DNA of 64,000 bases, taken from contig OX424555.1 of NCBI GenBank assembly GCA_949152475.1, forward strand, positions 97,001,515 through 97,065,514, in the 5' to 3' direction. The stretch is from Terebella lapidaria (Eukaryota > Annelida > Polychaeta > Terebellida > Terebellidae). Numbering within the stretch: position 1 is the first letter of the stretch; each line of letters starts with the position of its first letter. This document shows, one piece after another, positions 43,484-54,657 of the stretch. The position numbers and the translations under genes are program-made. The notes below the pieces were generated by a model that saw only the letters and a list, made by a program, of their open reading frames with translations, had not been told where the DNA came from and did not search any database.

Positions 43484-46040
43484 ATAACATGTTTTCAGCA
43501 TTTCAAACCAGCCTGTTGTATTCGTCTTAACATATAAGTCAACATGACCGATCAAAAATATTGTTACGGGGAGAGCCGCTCACTCAGAATACCTCGATGT
43601 GGGCATGTGCACCAGTTGTCCCTCTGTTGATGCACTAAAACACGATGTCAGCATGTGTCGGGGATGACATACCACAGTATTATCTAAATCTATCATTACT
43701 TTATTTTTTGACATTAGAGCGTTGGGGGCGAAGCCCCCAACCCTCTACATGTCTATGTGCTGACTTTTTTATGGGGGTTTCACGCCAACCTATCGACGCA
43801 CGTTTTGGCAAGTAAAGTTCAGATACCTACTTCAAATGAGGATTTTCTTCGTCCTTGACATAAAATCTCTCGAATTGATGGGAAACTTTGACTATTCCAC
43901 AGATATATCAGGCATGAATCGATGTGCTAGGTTTGAGAAAATTACGTAAAATGTTGAAATTATCTAAAAACGTCCCAAAATGGCGGAGCCGATGGAAATT
44001 GACGTTCCCAGAATGCAAAGCAAATTTTACCACAATCACGCGTATTCTGGAACACAATTTCTGTTCAGCAATTCGTGCATGCATACATGCATGTGGGCAA
44101 TTGTGTGTGGACATTTTTGGCATTATGAAGTAATCACAACGATTCGTCTGCGATGCCACGGCTACATTTACCGTAATTTGACGGATTTTATAAAATGACA
44201 ATTTAGCTGGTGTTCTGTTCTGTGTTGGATTGCGAAGTCTTTTTTATTCTTAACTGGTATTTTAATTTGCCCAGTAAAGGCATGTTTTAGGCTATATCTG
44301 ATGATATCAGATGCAGATACTCCTCATAATTTCCAATGTTTTGAGGATATTTTAATGAGGTTCAGGCGTAGGCTATCTGTTCCATTGATCGATTTTAAAA
44401 TAAATGTTTACTTATTAGTAATATGAATGAAGTAGGCCATGTTTTTCATCCTGGTATACGGAAATGAATTGGAATCATGTAGGGGATAAAATTATGGCTT
44501 CTTCTTTTTTTCTTTGGGAGGGGGGGGGGGTATGGTTGCGTAAGATACATTCAGCTGTCGTGGTGCTGATGATGTGCTCAAGCTCTAATGTCTTCTTCTG
44601 CAGTTTGCTGCATTTTCTTGTTTATACTTCTAGTTATGAATGAATGAATGTGAATTTCTGCATGCTGCCGCACAACACCAATGCTAGGGACAAACAACTA
44701 TGTTTAGTCCTTAGGCCATTTTCCAGGAGACCTCTAAAATAGGTTTTCGTCGCCAAATCGGGCATATTAGGTTTCTTGGTGTCATTCTGTAGGTTTTCAT
44801 GTCAGGAAAAATATTAGACCGGGTAACCTTCTCAAAAAGTGTCCAAACAATGGAAAAAATGACTTTTTCCAAGATGGCCGCCGTGTCGATCAAAAAGTTT
44901 TTTTTTTCTCTGCTTCTACACAAGCTAGAAGTGTAATCTTGGTGTCCTTTCTTAGGTTTTGAGGGTTGAGGAATCCAATCAAACACATCCCAATAACAAT
45001 TATGCTAGGGATGTACGACTATGTTCTTGGAATGTGTCACTGTGACAATCCCATAAGAAACATTCTCCAGCTGAGTGTGATTTCTGCTACCAATGGTGCA
45101 TGCGTTGGTCCCTGTCACGCCCAATTTGCGGGAAAAATATCGTATGAAACCAATCTAGGGAATCTCATCGGTATAAAATATCATACGCATGCGATTTGTC
45201 TTAAATCCATGGTCATTGTCATCAAATATATAATAACAGGTATACTACTTTATTGTTTGATCCCGCACCAGGGACAATGAAAACTAATTTATCACAAAGT
45301 ATGTAAGCATATGAATAGCTGATACTGGTCACAGTTGTCGAACTGATAGGACAAAAATTATCACCCCAACCGCATAATTGAATATTCATGAGTATATATT
45401 TGTTTTGGTTTGATAAAAAATCGGGAACAGTGCGATGGTTAGGGCCCTGATTACAGGTTCGTGTATTGGGGTCAATTGGAGTGTCACCTCAAGGCGCGAT
45501 CTTCTTGCGGAGATTGCTGATTCTCTTACTGAATGGACGTGTCCAATCATCAGTGGTCCTTCACCCTGTGTGTCGTGTGGCATCTAGCAGTGTGTCAACT
45601 CCATTTAAGGCGGATCAGGCAGGGTTACAAGTCGGATCACATCGTCCTTCAATAGTAATATTGCATTGAAGATATATTGCCGCCATACGCTCTCATCCAA
45701 ACCACTGATAAAACGACTGAGTTCAAATCTTTAAGGTTCCATCCCACATAAATATTAGCATATTGCTCTCAAGTATCAGAAGAATTAAACATTACAGCGC
45801 CATAATAGATCACCATTCAGACAGCAACATCTATGGTGCGAGTCATAAGTGCAAGTCCACTATGTGCGGGGCAATTCAGAACAAATCGCCAATTTGCATA
45901 ACTCAGTCGTATCTTACTGACGATCTCATGGTAGCCAATCATCTTTATGTCACGTGACCTATACCGCTGTAGTAATGTGGATGAATTTTGGAATAAAGTG
46001 GGATTATTGTGGGTTATTGGGTGAATGTCAATATAATTGA
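43484..46040 (+). repeat. Segmental duplication, copy B, with later insertions
   Basis: Collinear with 36,400-38,570, but interrupted by about 0.9 kb of other sequence (about 43,710-44,610, containing the perfect hairpin GTTGGGGGC-GAA-GCCCCCAAC at 43,731-43,751 and TCCCAAAATGGCGGAGCC) and by about 0.29 kb (about 44,705-44,995, with CAAGATGGCCGCC). The full PLE lies directly to its left. Short ORFs here have no recognised motif. Confidence 0.65.
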
Positions 46041-46670
46041 TGTCATATTTATAGCGCTACTGAGAACAGACCATTCCTGGTCACAAACTGACGTAGGAGT
46101 CCACGCCTTATGGTCACTTGATATCATTAATTCAACCAATCAGCGAGCGTTAACTTCAAATGCGCCATATAAGGAGGAATTGTTGCTGGGAAATAACGGC
46201 CAGGTTTTCAAGAAAATATATTGTCAGCATTCAGTCGATGAGCTGGAGAAACAAAGGGTGTTACGAAATGTGTTTCCAACCGGAGTCAATGGATGTCTAA
46301 CAGGCAGTGTCAAGGAATTTGACATGGTGATTTGAACATACCCCACCCCCACACTTTCAAACCACACTTTCGGCCTCATAGCAGATGTGTTTTGCCATTT
46401 TTCAAGATAGCAAGCTGGAACTTGGTAGAAAACCGTTGTGTGTTGAGTTACATCAAAATCTATCAGAGTCGACAAGAACGTATTAAAAAAAGTTATAAAA
46501 TCGGAGTATATTATGTGGTTGTTTTCACTGGGAAACCTCCTCTTCCAACATCGTATAGAAAAGGTTGTACAATATGGTTTCACAACTTCTCAATAAAGAA
46601 ATGATGCACAAATTATCTTTAATCATTGACAACCACGCGGATTTGATCGTTGTCCATATTGTGTACCACC
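46041..46670. other. Region between duplication copy B and the minus-strand lectin gene
   Basis: Contains an ORF on + (46,009-46,335) without motif or splice partner and a poorly coding minus frame. It probably includes the 3' UTR of the lectin gene that ends at 46,671. Confidence 0.4.
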
Positions 46671-47801
46671 TCAGCTCCGTATCTTGAACTCGCAGACATA
46701 GCCACATGGGGACATACAGTTGAAATCATGCCAGGCATTCTCTCCGAATAATGTATAAAACGTAACGCATTGCTCTGGGCCGAAGTTTGGCTGATTGTGA
46801 GCCAAGCCCCAGTCATTGAAGTCCTTGTCGATGGTCTTGCCAGTCGTCTGCCAGTAGAAGTACACTTCACCAGGTTCCCGTTTTGCTCCGGTGTAGAAAC
46901 AACCCGCACTTGGCCACCCGTTTACTGCAAGATCGCAGTAAAAATATTAATTTGAAATCTCAAATTAATCCTAGATTATGACTGACACCTAAATATACTC
47001 TCCGTCCTTTCCTACTTTTTGCAGAGCATGCATTTTAGTCACCTGAACTATCACTCAGAAGGGAAACGAAAACCTTTCAGCACTCACCCAGGATGAGCTG
47101 TTTGACGAAGTCTGACTCTTCCAGAGTTTCCAGCTCGACAAGCTGACCACCGAGGTCACTGCACTGAGTGTCTGCCTCAGAGAAAACGACTTGTAAGCTG
47201 TGGGAACCCACATAGTAACACGACTCGTGCCAGCAAGTGTCACAAAACGGACACTCTTTCCGCACAGCTGTTGGGAGAAATTATCACCGCTGGGGTGTAA
47301 TTATGTGATAAGTGCACATGAACATCAGTGTTCCATACTTGGAAACAAAGGACAAATACGTACAACGGAAACACTAAACCAAATGATGAGAAAGACAAAC
47401 AATAATAAAATATATTGTGAATCATAATATTGGGTCCTATGATACTGACACTCACTGTAATGGTTGTAGGATACATCCGGGGCCAAATCCCTGCTGACGT
47501 CATATGCCACGTGGGTCTTCAAATAGCACATGTTACTTCCGTCCTGCTTGTAACTGTATCCATGACAGCCGTGCAAAGTTGCACAGTGACTTGCACACTG
47601 TATGTGACTTTTCGTAGCACGCGACAAAATATGTCTACCAGGCATAACATAATTCCTTATGTTATAAAATTTGACATTCTGGCACGTAACCATAAATTCC
47701 GCTAAACATATGCACGCGATGAACATGAAATGGATCCGTCTGGATCTTCCAGTACAGTGGCTGAAAAAGTGCATCACAGTGCCATTGGCCTCACTGGACA
47801 T
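46671..47801 (-). CDS. Secreted PAN/apple-domain plus C-type-lectin protein (paralogue 2)
   Basis: Three minus-strand exons in the same phases as paralogue 1: 47,801-47,456; 47,267-47,088; 46,924-46,671 (259 residues from the first ATG). At the position of the start Met of paralogue 1 this gene has Arg, so an upstream Met is used. MHFFSHC (47,774) or the first ATG (47,801) are possible; the hydrophobic FMFIACICLAEFMVT before CQN is the signal segment. PAN part: CQNVKFYNIRNYVMPGR, IQCASHC, CHGYSYKQDGSNMC. Lectin part: ECPFCDTCWHESCYYV, CSDLGGQLVELET, GAKREPGEVYFYWQTTGK, NQPN, WHDFNC, GYVCEF. As in paralogue 1, QPN and WHD replace EPN and WND. Exon 2 is almost unchanged between the two genes while exon 3 differs more. 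It lies in opposite orientation to paralogue 1, 15 kb away. Confidence 0.87.
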
Positions 47802-49266
47802 GACGCTTTTTTGACAAACTGCGAGTCTGAAGAAACAACTTTACATGTTTTTGGTTGATCAATCAACAATAGGCCGGGAGTTTTAGGAGAGGCGAGTAAA
47901 CTTGTGTGAAGTGGCGAGAATGGATATATATTGACATTCGTGAAGTAACCCAAATAATATTGACCCATTGAAAAGTCACGGATATGCATAAGAGAATAAA
48001 AGGTTATTCTTTACCAAGTCCCAGAATAACATCCGCGCATGGAATCCACTAGTTTCTCTCAAATATTGTATAAGGTTCATGGTCAACATATCTCCTGGAC
48101 GTGTAAACATGGAACAGTGTACACGAGAATTTTCCTCATCGATTCTTTGTGCCTGCATGATTGTGGTCACACGAGCCAGCCCGTTTTGTCGACCTTCACA
48201 TTACGTACTGTTCATTGATTAGCAGTAAAGTTACCACACAAGGCTTTCGTTCCTATTCTTTACAGATCAGTTTATTTTAGTCTCGATACCTAAAACAATA
48301 CAATAGTCACGAGCATGTGTATATTTTATTATTTCAAAAATTATATAATATACACGAACATATAAAATATTACGTCAGTATATGTATATGAATCTAATTT
48401 TTTGGTGTTCAGAATGTGGGGTTCTCTGTGATCTATGCGTACATACACGGGTACACACAGTATAAAATATGTGGTTTATATCAGATAACATGTGGAAACT
48501 ATGTAGGTGGTGATGGATTGATTATTCAAGGCAAGCTTTACTTTGATAAGAATTACTCAAAATGTCAATAAATTCAAATTCTAGGAGTTCAAACCGCATG
48601 TACGTTTCGTTGGGGCGGAGTTGGATAGACTGCCTATGGTCCCAGAAGTTAACGACCTGTAGATGCTCTGTGGTGGATTCTGAGGCTCTCGGAGCTTGGA
48701 AATTTGTTGCTGATAAGCAGACAATTTTCATATAATACCATACTTTCAAATGATTATGTAGAATGTTCATTAAAGTGAAGAAAAAAACCCCTGCATAATA
48801 GGGCTTGTAAGTCACGTGATGTCATGGTGTGATTTCCGGTGGCAAACAAAATACATCGATTGTTTAACATGAGTATAGAACTTCATTCAAAACTCAAATT
48901 ACTCAGATAACGAAAAAGGTGTATGTTTGTTTGCCTCCAGAATCACACCAGAACGGCACGTAACTTACAGACCCTATACCCAACACATGTACTAATGTGA
49001 TAACTTTCTGTTTCCATATAATATACACTATATGTGTATAAGCATATAAGCGTAATATACATTTTATTTCCGGGTTGACAACAACAGTTACTGATATTGG
49101 CATGCTTACCAAACTTTTGAGTTTATGTTTTTTCCCTTTCCTTTATATATTTATTCTTATACCATCTTTAGTGTTATGTTCACTTTTAGTATAAACCTGT
49201 GTGATTTATGAAGAAAATTTATTAAAGTTATTAAAGAAAGCACGATGGCTCTGAAAGGACCTGTGT
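47802..49266. other. 5' flank of lectin paralogue 2, no further gene
   Basis: AT-rich. A repeated phrase GAGGCTCTCGGAGCTTGGAAAT at about 48,682-48,703 recurs in variant form at about 50,249 and 51,866, so a dispersed repeat lies here. Small minus-strand ORFs have no motif. Confidence 0.45.
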
Positions 49267-49310
49267 TTGAAAAAATATTATCTCGAAATACCAAAGCAAG
49301 TACTTGACAT

Positions 49311-49730
49311 TTATAGCGAGCGCTCAACATACTCATATCGCGCTCTCAACTTCGTCATCACGAGCGCTCTACATAGTATTTCAAGCGCTCGGAATATTAA
49401 AGCAATCGCTCCACATAATATAGTGAGCGCTCTGCATAATATAGCAAACACTCTACATAATATAGCAAGCATTCTAAATATTATAGCGAGCACTCTGCAT
49501 AATATAGCAAACACTCTACATAATATAGCAAGCATTCTAAATATTATAGCGAGCACTCTGTATAATATAGCGAGCACTCCACATAATATAGAGAACACTC
49601 TGTATAGTATAGCGAGCACTCTACATAATATAGCGAGTATTCTGTATAATATAGCGAGCACTCTACATAATATAGCGAGTATTCTGTATAATATAGCGAG
49701 CACTCTACATAATACAGTGAGCACTGCACA
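49311..49730. repeat. Minisatellite, 21-bp unit, about 20 copies
   Basis: Unit of the type GCGAGCACTCTACATAATAT plus A, with variants (CTGTATAATAT, ATTCTAAATATTAT) that alternate and form longer repeats. Because 21 is a multiple of three and no unit has a stop, frames on both strands stay open (IASTLHN-type heptads on +). The ORFs are therefore no evidence for a gene. Confidence 0.9.
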
Positions 49731-49744
49731 TCTATATAAGTAAT

Positions 49745-50440
49745 GTCTAAATGGAAACGGTCAGATACCTATATTTATATCGGATTATTATATAACAGCT
49801 ACATAATACCAACTGTAATTGTGCAAAAGCGCGTCTTTATATCACCATAAATATCGATTCAGAGACAGGTTAGCGTATCTATCTTTATTGACGAGTCATA
49901 AAATTACGATATTGATTACGATCACGCGATATTGAATCTGGCACTGATCAAACATCAGAGAGCTGTCAAAATCACAAACAACATGTCTTTCTTGTGTTTC
50001 ATAATTTTCATGAATTTTTAGCATTTCTATCGGTATTCTGATTAATACTCATCATGACTGATCCGAGTGTGAGTAGATCAATCGTAAATGTATTCTTCTC
50101 CAATGTATTTTGAGGTGACGAGTGCTGGTAAATAGAATGAGCCCTGGGACTTGGCTAGTTCTTGAACATATCTCGAATCATATTATATCATATAATAGCC
50201 CTAGGCGGGCCCCAGAAGCCAAGGACATCTGGAAGATCGATGGGAAATCGTGAGGCTCTCAGAGCTTGAAAATGTGAAGAGAACATTTCGGAAGAGTACA
50301 AATACCGAATTCTTGATGCGAGCTGTGCATAGAAAAGAGAGGCAAACATCGAAATATTCTGCAATATCATAATGGATATTTTAATGTTAGCAAACATTGT
50401 CAAAAATTGGAATAACAATAAATGTATATTTCGATGTTTG
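49745..50440. other. Spacer, no gene
   Basis: AT-rich; contains another copy of the GTGAGGCTCTCAGAGCTTGAAAAT phrase near 50,249, next to GGGCCCCAGAAGCCAAGGACAT. No coding content. Confidence 0.4.
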
Positions 50441-51830
50441 CCTGCTTTTTAGCTTACCGGCCCATAAGGGCCGATAAGCTATTGTCGTGGTTTTCGTCCG
50501 TCGTCGTCGTCATCGTCGGCGTCCGCCACATCATCTGTTAACATTTTTTATCTTTTTTTCGGGATGATAAATTTGTCCATAAACTTGTGTGAATATGTAT
50601 TGGGTTAATACTCCCAGACGTTTTTTTTTCATTTTTTTGATTGAATTGATTATGCAGTTTTGGCGGCCAGTTTCATGTCGGAAATGGCTGTTTTTGCATG
50701 TTTTCAACTTCAAAAAATATTTTCTCAAAAACTGTCTGATCAGTTTTGAGATTTTTGTTTCAAAATGTTTCCCTCATTTATCTTTATAATGTGTATAAGT
50801 TTCGATGCTCTTGAATCGCCGGTCTGCGTGTCGCGGCGGCCATTTTGATGTTGTTTACGGGGCCCAAATAGGACTTTCCCATGTTAAATTCTCCTATCCT
50901 TTATAATGGGCCACGATGTTCTTGATATCTCACTTAATATTGAGATTAGAGACTCGGAATTAATTGTGGACATATAGGAAATGATATATGCCGAATACTG
51001 TGATGACCTTGAAAATAACCTTTGACTTCATTTTCAAGGTCAGAGCACAAAATCGCTAATATCTCGCTTATTATTCACTTTACAGCTTGGGAATCAATTG
51101 TGGACATATAGGAAATGATCTATGCTGAATATTCTCGTGACCTTGAATTTGATCTTTAACCTCATTTTCAGGGTCAGAACGCAAAATGGCCAATATCTCG
51201 CTTATTATTGACTTTACAGCTTAGGAATCAATTGTGGACATAGGAGGTGATATATGCTGAATATGGCTAATATCTCGCTTATTATCGACTTTACAGCTTA
51301 GAAATCTATTGTGACCAAATAGGAAATGATATATGCCAAATATTCTGATGACCTTGAATTCGACCTTTGCCCTTATTTTCAAGGTCAGAGCACAAAATCG
51401 CTAATATCTCGCTTATTATTCACTTTACAGCTTGGGAATCAATTGTGGACATATAAGAAATGATATAAGCTGAATATTCTCAAGATATTGAATGTGACCT
51501 TTGATCTATTTTCAAGGTCAAAGCACAAAATGGCTAATATCTCGCTTATTATCGACTTTACAGCTTAGGAATCAATTGCGAACATATAGGAAATGATATA
51601 TGTCGAATACTCTGATGATCTTGAAATTGGCCTTCGACCTAGTTTTCAAGGTCAAAGCACAAAATGGATATTATCTCGCTTATTATCGACTTTACAGCTT
51701 AGAAATCAAATGTGGACATATAGGTAATGATATATGCTGAATATACTTGTAACCTTGAAGTTACCAGACCATCGGTCTGGTCACCTATCGGCTAGCCGGT
51801 AAGCTACAGGTCCCTTGGGCCTATCTTTCT
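50441..51830. repeat. Half-site-rich composite repeat, copy 3
   Basis: Starts AGCTTACCGGCCCATAAGGG, and near the end has CGGCTAGCCGGTAAGCT, so AGCTTACCGGC is present in opposite orientation at the two ends. Head with CCGTCGTCGTC, middle with GGCGGCCATTTTG, then about seven monomers of 130-140 bp (50,930-51,760), some shortened. Confidence 0.8.
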
Positions 51831-51959
51831 TTGCACAAAGGCGGATGATCTTTGGGGAATTGTGAAGCTCTCAGAGCTTGAAAATATGGGGGAAAAAAAT
51901 TCACAAAGGTACTAATACCGGATATGGCGAATGGGAACGTGTGCCATGCGAAGAGGGGG

Positions 51960-53280
51960 CAAGCATCGAAATTCCAGATTTTGGTCCGATAACCTATTGG
52001 CATGGCGTTGCGTCCGTCGTCGTAGTCCGTCGTCGTCGTCCGTATACATATTTATCTTTAAAGTTTACAGTTATATCTTTAAAGTTTACAGTCGAAATTT
52101 TTGAACAAGAATATCTAAAAATATTTTGAGAGGGTAGTACTTTTTATTTTTTTTATTTTTGCAATTTTTTCAAAATGGCGGCCATTTTTTACGAAAAATT
52201 GCCAATTTTGGACTTTGACGGTCGTTTTCTCAAAATCTGTTCAGTAATTTTTTTCTTATTGAAGCATAACACTCCTTGTATATGCCCCTGTCACGTGTAT
52301 AAGTTTTGTTACTCTTGAATCGCTCAAAGTGAGCCATTTTGGCCCAAAATCGGCCCAAATGGGACTTTCTCATGTTAAATTCTCCTGTGCTTCATGATGG
52401 GACACATTATGCCTAATATCTTACTTAATATTGAGATTAGAGACTAGGAATCAATTGTGGACATAGAGGAAATGATATATGATGAATATTCTGGTGACCT
52501 TGAATTTGACCTTCGACCTTATTTTCAAGGTCAAAGGACAAAATGGCTAATATCTCGCTTATTATCGACTTTACAGCTTAGGAATCAATTGTGAGCATAT
52601 AGGAAATGACATATGCTGAATATTGCCATGACCTTGAATTCGACATTTGACCTCATTTTCAAGGTCAAAGGACCAAATTTCTGATATCTTGCCCCTCTAA
52701 TGACTTTATAGCTTGGGAACCAATTGTGGACATATAGAAAATGATCTACACTTAATATTTTGATGACCTTGAATTTGACCTTGAATTTGTTTTCAAGGGC
52801 ATAGCACAAAATGGCTAATATCTCCCTTATTATCGACTTCACAGCTTAGGAATCCATAGTGAACATATAGGAAATGATTATGCTGAATATCTTGGTGACC
52901 TTGAATTTGACCTTTAACCTTATTTTCGAGGTCAGAAAACAAAATAGCTAATATCTCGCTTATTATCGTCTTTACAGCTTAGGAATTAATTATGAACATA
53001 GAGGAAATGATACATGCTGAATATTCTTATGATTTTGAACTTGACCTTTGACCTCCTTTTCAAAGTCAGATCACAAAATGGCTAATATCTCACTTATTAC
53101 CGACTTTACACATGTTATAGCATACTAATCAATTGTGGACATACTAGAAATGATGCTGAACGTTCTCGTGACGTTAGAATTGACAAATGACCTTATTTTT
53201 AAGGTCATGGGACAAAAGGCTAATATCTTGAATATATATTGTCCGGTAACCTTTCTCCCTTGAGCTAATTTTTTTCTTAA
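51960..53280. repeat. Half-site-rich composite repeat, copy 4
   Basis: Starts with GGTCCGATAACCTATTGGCA (51,982), CGTCGTCGTCCGT, then TTCAAAATGGCGGCCATTTT, the GCCCAAATGGGAC module and at least six monomers with a period near 133 bp (52,418 to 53,220). TGACCTTTGACCT is at 53,042-53,054. Ends with TTTCTCCCTTGAGCTAATTT, as copy 2 does near 28,810. Confidence 0.8.
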
Positions 53281-54657
53281 ATTACAGGGGGGCACGCGCC
53301 CCTTTCGCCCTCTCTAAATCCACCCATTTTAGTTTGTCAATGAAGTATTCCGATCTTCATCAAACTCTTGCTGGAAGTTCCAAACTCCCAGAATCGTAAG
53401 TATTGTTAAAGTAATTCAAATTTCTATGGGCAGCACCGAAAATAAATGCGGAAGCATAAAGTAACTCTCTATAGACAACTTGTGGGAATCTGTTCTTTCC
53501 CGAGGTTATTCAGCGTCAACCCGCTGCTCACCTGGTTCCACTGATTCGTCTGCTCCAGATTCGTCCACGATTCATTTAGTGTGATGCTCGCGCACATCAC
53601 CGGTACCACTGTACAAGCATAGTATGGAAACGAGTGCCAAACATAATAAAATGAATTAAAAAAGGGATCACCTGACGAGAAATATATCAAACGATGACCA
53701 TCCGGTAAAATGTGACAAAATATGGCAAACCCTTCAGAGATTGTGTAAATGAATAAACTTTCCGCCGAAGAACGCGCACATCAGCTGACCAGGAAAGGAT
53801 AAATGCAAACATTCTCGATGAAGCATGTTGTCGTACCTGTTTCATCTTCATCTCTAGGAAGAGACCATCATGATCCCATTACACGTGCAGTCCGATGTTC
53901 TATTCTGTTTTGAAGGTCAAGCTCAATGTTAACATATATTCATGGAAGAGAACTAGTGTCGCAATCTGAAGGTTCCATTCATTCAAGCCTCCAAATATAT
54001 CTCAAATAATTCTACGCGATGTTCCCTTCATCCAAGAGACATAATGAGTTCGTGATCACCATTCAGGTTAAAAATACATAAGTTCAAAATACATACGCTA
54101 AGATATTGGAGTAATAGCCCGAAGGCATTGGAGTAAATTTATACCCCCAAGAAAGCCATGAGTGAAAACAGGTGAAACAGACGAGAATGATTCGCCTTCC
54201 CTTAGATGTGGAAATGCTGTAAGTCTTTGTGTGGGGACCTTAATCTTCTCGACGTGAACAAACACACTGAATCATTTCAGCCAAACCTTAGCGATCAGAA
54301 GTAAAATCATGATCATATCTGAATAATTTAATCCACCGAACGACTCTCAGTGCGATTAGGATATCATAATAATTCATTTCACTCCATTGTGAATGTCAGT
54401 TGAACATGTTGAAATACCAACGCACATAATAGCGTTATATCAATTTATATATCTGAGATATCAGGTTCCCGCAGTTGTATTCATTCTCCCATGCAGGTTG
54501 TTTTTCTTCCATAACATTTCACCACTGAATATCAGTCAAATTCCATTTCAGTCTTACTCATATCTATATTCATAATGATATGAATAATTCAACTGTGTTT
54601 TTGCTACTATATCCAACATATTGACTCCTTTCTACTATTCATTTCCACAACTGGACA
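53281..54657. other. 5' flank of sulfotransferase gene 1, no other gene
   Basis: No domain or repeat recognised. A minus-strand ORF at 53,469-53,690 is without motif. The promoter should lie near the right end, but no distinct core element was identified. Confidence 0.4.

Noticed and set aside
46009-46335. 108-codon ORF on +
   Set aside because: No signal peptide, motif, splice context or paralogue in duplication copy A.
49267-49743. 158-codon ORF
   Set aside because: It is the open frame of a 21-bp minisatellite; the opposite strand is just as open.
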